A stretch of 10,778 bases of DNA from Rhizobiaceae bacterium UBA1291 (GTDB lineage: Bacteria > Pseudomonadota > Alphaproteobacteria > Rhizobiales > Rhizobiaceae): contig DBUL01000155.1 of assembly GCA_002307905.1 (NCBI GenBank), positions 547 through 11,324 of the forward strand, read 5' to 3'. Shown one piece after another: positions 5,872 to 10,778 of this stretch; positions within the stretch are counted from its first letter, which is position 1, and every line of letters starts with the position of its first letter. The notes below the pieces were generated by a model, which searched no databases, was not told where the DNA came from, and saw nothing but the letters and a program-made list of their open reading frames with translations. The translations under genes and the position numbers were made by a program.

Positions 5872-5887
5872 GATCAGTTGCCTGATC
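5872..5887 (-). other. GNRA-loop hairpin in the DUF1127 3' untranslated region
   Basis: On the minus strand GATCAG-GCAA-CTGATC forms a perfect six-base-pair hairpin with a GCAA tetraloop, a stable GNRA type. It lies in the 85-base untranslated stretch between the DUF1127 stop and the shared terminator. On the plus strand it lies beyond the prmA terminator. Confidence 0.4.
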
Positions 5888-5972
5888 GGGACCTGCGAGC
5901 TTTGGGAGGAGAGCTACCAGCAGGTATTTGATGTCGTTGCACTGCCTAATCCGCCTGTCCGGCAGTCGAGGC

Positions 5973-6146
5973 TCAGAAGGCCGAAGCGCGGATGCCCTTG
6001 CGGCGCAGTTCTTCGCGGGTCGTTCCCAGGTTTTTCAGGGTTTCGTCGTCGAGGTTCATCAAGGCGCCGTTGATGTAGCGGTTCGCCTGCAGTTCACGTG
6101 CTGCCACGAAGCGCTGAAAGGCATTGCGAAAGAAGGTGTTTGCCAT
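5973..6146 (-). CDS. DUF1127 domain small protein
   Basis: A 57-residue protein. The C-terminal half, NLDDETLKNLGTTREELRRKGI (31-52), fits the DUF1127 pattern of a leucine/acid stretch, then LGxTRxEL and basic residues. The N-terminal half is an amphipathic helix-like stretch (FFRNAFQRFVAARELQANRYI). DUF1127 proteins are abundant in rhizobia; small Arg-rich members in Agrobacterium have been linked to phosphate and carbon metabolism and to RNA-level effects, but the role of this one is not known. Two ATGs are in frame, at 6152 and 6146. AAGGAA (6159-6154) is seven bases from the second and almost touches the first, so I chose 6146. A rhizobial-type -10 box lies about 47 bases upstream. Confidence 0.85.
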   Translation of the reverse strand: MANTFFRNAFQRFVAARELQANRYINGALMNLDDETLKNLGTTREELRRKGIRASAF

Positions 6147-6192
6147 TGCCATGTTCCTTGCAGTGGTTGCGATTGCTTGTTCGTTAAATGCA

Positions 6193-6198
6193 ATATAG
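6193..6198 (-). promoter_or_regulatory. Candidate -10 box of the DUF1127 gene
   Basis: CTATAT on the minus strand is identical to the -10 consensus described for rhizobial housekeeping promoters, 47 bases before the start codon. I see no convincing -35 box at the right distance, so this is tentative. Confidence 0.35.
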
Positions 6199-6442
6199 GC
6201 GCTGCAAACGCTTTGAGTGATAGGGCTTGCTACATGGGTGTTATGCGTTTGGCGCATGAGTGGGGCATATTGTCGCCCATGTTGCCGATTGTTTGACCAG
6301 AAATTAGGCGCGATGCCTCTCTTGTGGCGCACTGCAGCATCTGTGAGGGCGCGGCGCGTCTACGGGCTTTTGGAATGGTGCAGGATCGGCACGGCTTGCT
6401 ATAAGGATCGCTCCAGATTCCAATCCCGAGGAAGCGCCTGCC

Positions 6443-8284
6443 ATGTTCCAGTCATTCGATGTCACCTCTACCCCTGAGTTCGGCCGCGAGCGGGTCGAGG
6501 CGCTCCGGGGGCGATTTGACGAGCTTGGTATCGACGGTTTCCTTGTGACGCGCGCCGATGAATATCAGGGGGAATATGTGCCGGCATCCGCCGAGCGGCT
6601 GGCCTGGCTCACTGGTTTCACCGGATCGGCTGGCCAGGCGCTGATCACCACGGCAAAGGCGATCGTCTTCGTCGATGGACGCTATGTGACGCAACTGGCC
6701 GAACAGGTCGATCCCGCCGTCTTCACGCCGGGCGATCTGGTCGGCGAGCCGCCGCACAAGTGGATCGCCAAGCATGCGCACAAGGGCTTCCGTCTCGGCA
6801 TAGATCCGTGGCTGCACACCGGCCAGGAGGTGCAGCGGCTGGAAAAGGCGCTCGCCGAGCAGGACGGTGCGCTCATCGTCCTGCCCGCCAATCCGCTCGA
6901 CGCGATCTGGACGGATCGTCCGGCCGAGCCGCTCGGTCCCGTCGTGATCCAGCCGATCGAATATTCCGGCGTGCTCGCCAAGGACAAGATCGCCACGATC
7001 GCCGCCGACCTTTCCGACAAGCAGGTCGAAGCGGCGCTGATTACCGATCCTTCGTCGATTGCCTGGATCTTCAACATCCGCGGCAGCGACGTGCCGCACA
7101 CGCCGCATCCTTTGGCGCGGGCCATCATCAGGGCCGACGGGACGGCCGAACTCTTCCTCGACAAGCGCAAGACCGGTATCGAGGCGGAGGCCTATCTCGG
7201 CCAGCTGTGCAAGCAACTGGACCCGCGCATGCTGGTCGCGCATTTGGAAAAGCTCGCGGTCGAGGGCAAGCGCATCCTCGTCGACCCGGAACTTGCGCCC
7301 TTTGCCCTTGTCGAACTCATTCGCGGCCACGGCGGCACGGTCGTGCCGGGCGCCGATCCGGCGAAAATCGCCCGGGCGGTGAAGAACGGCGTCGAGCTCA
7401 ACGGTTCGGCGGCGGCCCATCTGCAGGACGGGGTGGCAGTCGTCGAATTCCTGGCCTGGCTCGACGATCAGCATCCCGGCACCGTCACCGAAATCGAGGC
7501 AGCCAAGGCGCTGGAGGCGGCCCGGGCACGGGTCGGCGAGCGGATGCAGAACCCGCTCAAGGACATTTCCTTCGACACGATCGCCGGCGCCGGAGAGCAT
7601 GGCGCGGTGATCCACTATCGCGTCACGACCACAACCGATCGCAGCCTCAATTCGGGCGAGCTATTCCTGATCGACAGCGGCGCGCAATATGTCAACGGCA
7701 CGACCGACATTACCCGTACGCTTGCGATCGGCGCCGTGTCCGACGAGCAGAAGCGCTTCTTCACGCTGGTGCTGAAGGGCATGATCGCCATCAGCACCGC
7801 GCGCTTTCCCAAGGGTACGCGCGGCTGCGATCTCGATCCGCTGGCGCGGATCGCGCTGTGGAAGGCTGGTGTCGACTTTGCCCATGGCACGGGCCACGGC
7901 GTCGGCTCCTTCCTCTCGGTGCACGAAGGGCCGCAGCGGATCTCGCGGCTTTCCACCCAGGAACTGCTGCCCGGTATGATCCTGTCCAACGAGCCCGGCT
8001 ACTACCGGCCCGGCGCCTTCGGCATCCGCATCGAGAATCTCGTCTATGTCCGCGAACTGGAGCCGGTCGAGGGTGGCGACATGCCGATGATGAGCTTCGA
8101 GACGCTCACCTATGTGCCGATCGACAAGTATCTTGTCGTCACGGATTTGCTGACGGACGAGGAACTGCGCTGGCTCGACGACTACCATGCCAAGACCCGC
8201 GAAGAGCTGATGCCGCTGGTCCACGACGCGAAGGCCAGGGCCTGGCTGGAGCGCGTGACGGAGCCGTTTCAGCCGACCAGGTGA
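6443..8284 (+). CDS. Xaa-Pro aminopeptidase (aminopeptidase P, M24B), three-domain type
   Basis: A 613-residue cytoplasmic metallopeptidase that removes an N-terminal residue preceding proline. It has two creatinase-like N-terminal domains (about 1-160 and 160-320) and a C-terminal pita-bread catalytic domain (about 320-613). All five metal ligands are visible: D411 (LIDSGAQY), D422 (TTDITRT), H485 (GTGHGVG), E517 (SNEPGYY) and E531 (RIENLV). HYR (around 389-391) and HEGP (around 495-498) supply further conserved histidines. Its length and ligand spacing resemble the eukaryotic cytosolic XPNPEP1 type (about 620 residues) rather than the 440-residue E. coli PepP. The start at 6443 has GAGGAAG (6428-6434) eight bases before it. 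Its last 16 bases overlap the 3' end of azlD on the other strand. Confidence 0.95.
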   Translation: MFQSFDVTSTPEFGRERVEALRGRFDELGIDGFLVTRADEYQGEYVPASAERLAWLTGFTGSAGQALITTAKAIVFVDGRYVTQLAEQVDPAVFTPGDLVGEPPHKWIAKHAHKGFRLGIDPWLHTGQEVQRLEKALAEQDGALIVLPANPLDAIWTDRPAEPLGPVVIQPIEYSGVLAKDKIATIAADLSDKQVEAALITDPSSIAWIFNIRGSDVPHTPHPLARAIIRADGTAELFLDKRKTGIEAEAYLGQLCKQLDPRMLVAHLEKLAVEGKRILVDPELAPFALVELIRGHGGTVVPGADPAKIARAVKNGVELNGSAAAHLQDGVAVVEFLAWLDDQHPGTVTEIEAAKALEAARARVGERMQNPLKDISFDTIAGAGEHGAVIHYRVTTTTDRSLNSGELFLIDSGAQYVNGTTDITRTLAIGAVSDEQKRFFTLVLKGMIAISTARFPKGTRGCDLDPLARIALWKAGVDFAHGTGHGVGSFLSVHEGPQRISRLSTQELLPGMILSNEPGYYRPGAFGIRIENLVYVRELEPVEGGDMPMMSFETLTYVPIDKYLVVTDLLTDEELRWLDDYHAKTREELMPLVHDAKARAWLERVTEPFQPTR

Positions 8285-8580
8285 CGCATGATCATCACGG
8301 CGATCCAGCCGCCGATCAGCATGGGGATGGAGGAAAAGCCGAGGCCGATCGCCAGCGACACGGCCATGGCGACCTTGACGTCGATGCCGCCGGAGAAGAA
8401 GGCCGGGGCGACGAGCGTGGTGAGGACTGCGGCCGGCACGGCGTTGAGCGCCGCATCGACGCGCGGCGGCACGCTCTTCAGCCGTCTGATCAGCAGATAG
8501 CCGCCGATCCGCGTCAGGTAGGTGGCGGCCGCGCCGGCGAGGATCAGCAGGGTCATGTAGGGCGTGAAGAGCTCGCTCAT
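8269..8580 (-). CDS. azlD: AzlD family branched-chain amino acid transport protein
   Basis: A 103-residue membrane protein of the AzlD family, the small subunit of the AzlC-AzlD exporter for branched-chain amino acids. Hydrophobic segments lie at roughly 5-20, 43-62 and 67-98. The motif AAATYLTRIGGYLL (17-30) and the stretch VPPRVDAALNAVPAAVL (37-53) are characteristic. The start at 8580 overlaps the azlC stop by four bases (ATGA), so translation is coupled. The open frame extends upstream into azlC coding sequence but that part is a shadow. The stop codon lies inside the end of the aminopeptidase gene on the other strand. Confidence 0.93.
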   Translation of the reverse strand: MSELFTPYMTLLILAGAAATYLTRIGGYLLIRRLKSVPPRVDAALNAVPAAVLTTLVAPAFFSGGIDVKVAMAVSLAIGLGFSSIPMLIGGWIAVMIMRHLVG

Positions 8581-9293
8581 GCCTTGATCTCCGCTTCGGC
8601 GCCGTCGGCGGCTTTGGCGGCCTTCGGTGGCAGGAGCGCGGCGAGAAGGACACCGGCAAGCGCCCCGATGCTGACATGCCACGGCGAGCCGACCACCTGC
8701 AGGGCGAGAACCGAGACCAGGGCGCTGACGAGGACCACGGCGAGAAAATTCGAACGCTTGCGGAAACCGAACACCAGTCCCATGAAATAGATCGGCAGAA
8801 GGACGTCGAAGCCAAGCGATTTCGGGTCGCCGATGAGCTTGCCGAAACCGGCGCCGATCGCGCTGACGCCGACCCAGCCGACATAGATCGTCGTGGCAAA
8901 ACCCATGTACCAGGCAAAGGACACGCTCCGTCCGGTCTCTCCGCGGGTCAGTGTCTGGGCAAATTGCGGGTCGGTCAGCAGGAAGAATGAAAGTGCCTTC
9001 TGGGCCGGGGAAAAATGGGTGATGAAGGGCGTGATCGCCGCCGAATAGAGGATGTGGCGGAAGTTGACGGCGAAGATCGACAGCACGATGACCCAGACGG
9101 GCACGGAATGGCCGAACAGCTCAATACCGACCAGCTGGCTTGCTCCGGCGAAAATGATCGCGCTCATCAGCGTTGCCTCGGCGACCGTCTGGCCGTTGCT
9201 GACGGCGATGGCGCCGAAAAGGGCTGCAAAGGGGATCGTGGAGACGAGGATCGGCACGCTGCCGCGCAGGCCCTCGGTATAGTCGGAATTCAT
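8577..9293 (-). CDS. azlC: AzlC family branched-chain amino acid exporter
   Basis: A 238-residue multi-pass inner-membrane protein of the AzlC family, the large subunit of the exporter (the YgaZ/YgaH type in E. coli exports valine). Family sequence is clear: IPFAALFGAIAV (20-31), IIFAGASQLVGIEL (46-59), VNFRHILYSAAI (76-87) and FFLLTDPQFA (103-112). The tail after residue 220 is an Ala/Lys/Glu-rich soluble end. The start at 9293 has AGGA six bases before it. azlD follows with a four-base overlap. No Lrp-type regulator, often found near azlCD, is present in the window. Transcription runs away from the DUF2164 gene, 150 bases away. Confidence 0.94.
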   Translation of the reverse strand: MNSDYTEGLRGSVPILVSTIPFAALFGAIAVSNGQTVAEATLMSAIIFAGASQLVGIELFGHSVPVWVIVLSIFAVNFRHILYSAAITPFITHFSPAQKALSFFLLTDPQFAQTLTRGETGRSVSFAWYMGFATTIYVGWVGVSAIGAGFGKLIGDPKSLGFDVLLPIYFMGLVFGFRKRSNFLAVVLVSALVSVLALQVVGSPWHVSIGALAGVLLAALLPPKAAKAADGAEAEIKA

Positions 9294-9381
9294 CTTGCGT
9301 CCTACCCTGTTTTGTTAGGAGCCAATAGAGCCAAGCCCTTTGCATCGCAAACAAATAAGCCTGATGGATCGATTGATTCCC

Positions 9382-9409
9382 CTGACATGTCGCCTTAGTT
9401 TGCTACCTT
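9382..9409 (+). promoter_or_regulatory. Candidate promoter of the DUF2164 gene
   Basis: CTGACA (9382-9387), five of six to TTGACA, is followed after 16 bases by TACCTT (9404-9409). The -10 match is weak. It would start transcription about 28 bases before the TTG start codon, in the divergent region shared with azlC. Confidence 0.25.
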
Positions 9410-9443
9410 CCGGGACGATGGGGACAACACAAGGAACGGACCT

Positions 9444-9692
9444 TTGCCGAAACTCGATTTTTCCAGTGAAGATCAAGCGGCGATCGTTGCGCGGGTGAGG
9501 GATTATTTCCTTTCCGAATTCGAACTCGACGTCGGGCGCTTCGAGGCGGAAGGCATGTTGGAGTTTTTCGCGGGCGAGATCAGCGCGCATTTCTACAACC
9601 GCGGCCTCTACGACGCCCAGGCCGTCATCACCAACCAGATCGAAGCGATCAACGACGCGATCTACCAGCTCGAGCAGTCGCCCAGCACCTGA
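9444..9692 (+). CDS. DUF2164 family protein, TTG start
   Basis: An 82-residue protein matching DUF2164, a small cytoplasmic family of unknown function. Its pattern is visible: an N-terminal FSSEDQAAIVARVRDYF (6-22), then ELDVGRFEAEGMLEFFAGEIS (27-47), FYNRGLYDAQ (50-59) and a C-terminal acidic helix. The start is TTG at 9444. AAGGA (9431-9435) is eight bases before it, the next in-frame ATG falls inside the conserved domain, and the ATG at 9418 is in another frame. The gene converges on panB with a 31-base gap and no obvious terminator between them. Confidence 0.85.
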   Translation: MPKLDFSSEDQAAIVARVRDYFLSEFELDVGRFEAEGMLEFFAGEISAHFYNRGLYDAQAVITNQIEAINDAIYQLEQSPST

Positions 9693-9710
9693 GCCCCGTG
9701 TTCTGCCGGG

Positions 9711-9727
9711 TCTGCTATGTCTGCTAT
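9711..9727. repeat. Tandem repeat of TCTGCTAT over the panB stop codon
   Basis: TCTGCTAT occurs at 9711-9718 and again at 9720-9727, with one G between. The second copy contains the panB stop codon (TAG on the minus strand), and the first copy carries a TAG at the same relative position. It looks like a small slippage duplication. Confidence 0.5.
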
Positions 9728-10551
9728 TTCTTCGGCCGGACCTGGAACGTATGTTCCGGGCCGGGGAAGCTGCGAGCGCGGACTTCCGTCGCATAGTCTT
9801 CCGCCGCCTTGGAGATCACAGCCGCGAGGTCGGCGAAATGCTTGACGAAGCGCGGCTTGAAATCGTTGAACAGGCCGAGCATGTCGTCCGAAACCAGAAC
9901 CTGGCCGTCGCAGGCGGGCGAGGCGCCGATACCGATGGTGGCGGCCGATACCGTGCCGGTAATCTCGCGGGCGAGTGGCTCGACCGTTCCCTCGATGACG
10001 ATGGCGAATGCGCCGGCCTCGTCGATGGCGCGGGCATCCCGCCGGATCTTGTCGGCTTCCTTGTCGCTATGGCCCTTGGAGCGATAGCCGCCGGCGGTGT
10101 TGACCTGCTGCGGCATCAGTCCGACATGGCCGAAAACGGGCACGCCGCGCGAGACGAGGAAGGCGACGGTTTCGGCCATTTCCTCGCCGCCCTCGAGCTT
10201 GACGCCATCGCAGCCGGTTTCCTTCATGATCCGGGCAGCGGTGCGGAAGGCCTGTTCCTTCGATTCCTGATAGGCGCCGAACGGCAGGTCGACGATGACG
10301 CAAGGGCGGCTGGCGCCCCGCATGACCGCCTGGCCATGGGCGATCATCATCTCGACGGTGACGCCGACCGTCGTTTCCATGCCATAGAGCACCATGCCGA
10401 GACTGTCGCCGACCAGCAGCAGGTCGCAATGCGGATCGAAGAGCCGTGTCATGGGCGTGGTATAGGCGGTAAGGCAGACGGCGGGGCGGACGCCCTTGAG
10501 GGCGGTGATGTCGGCCGGCGTCAACCGCTTCTGGCGGGGCGGTGTGCTCAT
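9724..10551 (-). CDS. panB: 3-methyl-2-oxobutanoate hydroxymethyltransferase
   Basis: A 275-residue PanB, the cytoplasmic enzyme that makes ketopantoate from 2-ketoisovalerate and methylenetetrahydrofolate, the first committed step of pantothenate (coenzyme A) synthesis. The TIM-barrel motifs are present: the opening [13 protein letters not shown] (27-39), the metal ligands D49 (LLVGDSLG) and D88 (VIVDLPFG), E120 (VKLEGG), GHVGLMPQ (141-148) and the catalytic E187 ([10 protein letters not shown]). [15 protein letters not shown] (207-221) is a family signature. The start at 10551 lies one base after the panC stop, and GGAGG inside the end of panC serves as its ribosome binding site, so the two are translated together. 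An 8-base tandem repeat covers its stop codon. Confidence 0.96.
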   Translation of the reverse strand: MSTPPRQKRLTPADITALKGVRPAVCLTAYTTPMTRLFDPHCDLLLVGDSLGMVLYGMETTVGVTVEMMIAHGQAVMRGASRPCVIVDLPFGAYQESKEQAFRTAARIMKETGCDGVKLEGGEEMAETVAFLVSRGVPVFGHVGLMPQQVNTAGGYRSKGHSDKEADKIRRDARAIDEAGAFAIVIEGTVEPLAREITGTVSAATIGIGASPACDGQVLVSDDMLGLFNDFKPRFVKHFADLAAVISKAAEDYATEVRARSFPGPEHTFQVRPKK

Positions 10552-10552
10552 G

Positions 10553-10778
10553 TCAGGCGGCCTCCATGCCGTTTTCGGATTGAATGTCGATCACCCGGTT
10601 GTCGAGCAGCTTCGTCTGGCCGATGCGCACGTAGAGCAGCAAGAGGACCGGGTCGGAGACGGTGTCGATCTCGGCGAGGGTCTCGGGGTGGCGCAGGGCG
10701 ACCACCTCCGGCTCGGCCAGTGGCTCGGCGCGGATGAATTGGGCGATCTGCGCTTCGAGCGTTGCGACGTCGTCAAGG
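10553..10778 (-). CDS. panC: Pantoate--beta-alanine ligase, C-terminal end (runs off right edge)
   Basis: The last 74 residues of PanC, which joins pantoate and beta-alanine with ATP to form pantothenate. The recognisable part is the C-terminal subdomain: [19 protein letters not shown], then a hydrophobic strand [19 protein letters not shown], which corresponds to the family ending with the conserved GxTxLxDN pattern. The stop lies one base before the panB start, and the order panC-panB on one strand supports the identity. The nucleotide-binding HIGH region is outside the window. Confidence 0.88.
   Translation of the reverse strand, partial: LDDVATLEAQIAQFIRAEPLAEPEVVALRHPETLAEIDTVSDPVLLLLYVRIGQTKLLDNRVIDIQSENGMEAA

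Noticed and set aside
6452..7615. 387-residue minus-strand frame inside the aminopeptidase gene
   Set aside because: It is fully antisense to a well-supported gene and has shadow-type composition with no known motif.
6760..8790. Very long plus-strand frame (676 residues) overlapping the aminopeptidase and azlCD
   Set aside because: It is a second frame of the aminopeptidase gene running on through antisense azlD and azlC. The translation is Arg/Ala/Gly-rich with no domain and no ribosome binding site.

Overview
The window looks like chromosomal core DNA from an alphaproteobacterium of the Rhizobiaceae type (Rhizobium, Agrobacterium, Ensifer or a relative). The sequence is GC-rich with strong G/C bias at third codon positions. 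It carries a DUF1127 protein, a cheW gene on its own, a panC-panB pair and a DUF2189 membrane protein, a mix familiar from that family. Genus is not resolved. I see no insertion sequence, phage gene, CRISPR array, toxin-antitoxin pair, tRNA or rRNA.

Left part (1-2161): a minus-strand DEAD-box RNA helicase runs off the left edge, and its last readable bases collapse into C homopolymers that look like poor sequence. Divergent from it lie a DEDDh 3'-5' exonuclease and a secreted CreA-family protein. A 391-base gap with no convincing gene follows. It holds a likely terminator for creA and a strong terminator for the minus-strand cheW.

Middle part (2162-5870): cheW and a six-segment DUF2189 membrane protein lie on the minus strand, separated by 307 bases that contain several inverted repeats. 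On the plus strand follow a 52-residue membrane protein that may be translated from a leaderless mRNA, an SCO copper chaperone, and prmA (ribosomal protein L11 methyltransferase, GTG start), closed by a strong bidirectional terminator.

Right part (5871-10778): a minus-strand DUF1127 protein shares that terminator. Divergent from it is a three-domain Xaa-Pro aminopeptidase with a complete metal site, whose 3' end overlaps the 3' end of azlD by 16 bases. The azlC-azlD pair (branched-chain amino acid exporter) is on the minus strand with a 4-base stop/start overlap. A plus-strand DUF2164 gene with a TTG start follows, then panB and the C-terminal end of panC on the minus strand.

The genes are mostly independent housekeeping units: RNA and nucleic acid processing, chemotaxis coupling, cytochrome oxidase assembly, ribosome modification, peptide turnover, amino acid export and pantothenate synthesis. 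I did not find a clear novel multi-gene system. The best leads are the possibly leaderless small membrane protein next to the SCO gene and the structured, gene-free leader region upstream of cheW.
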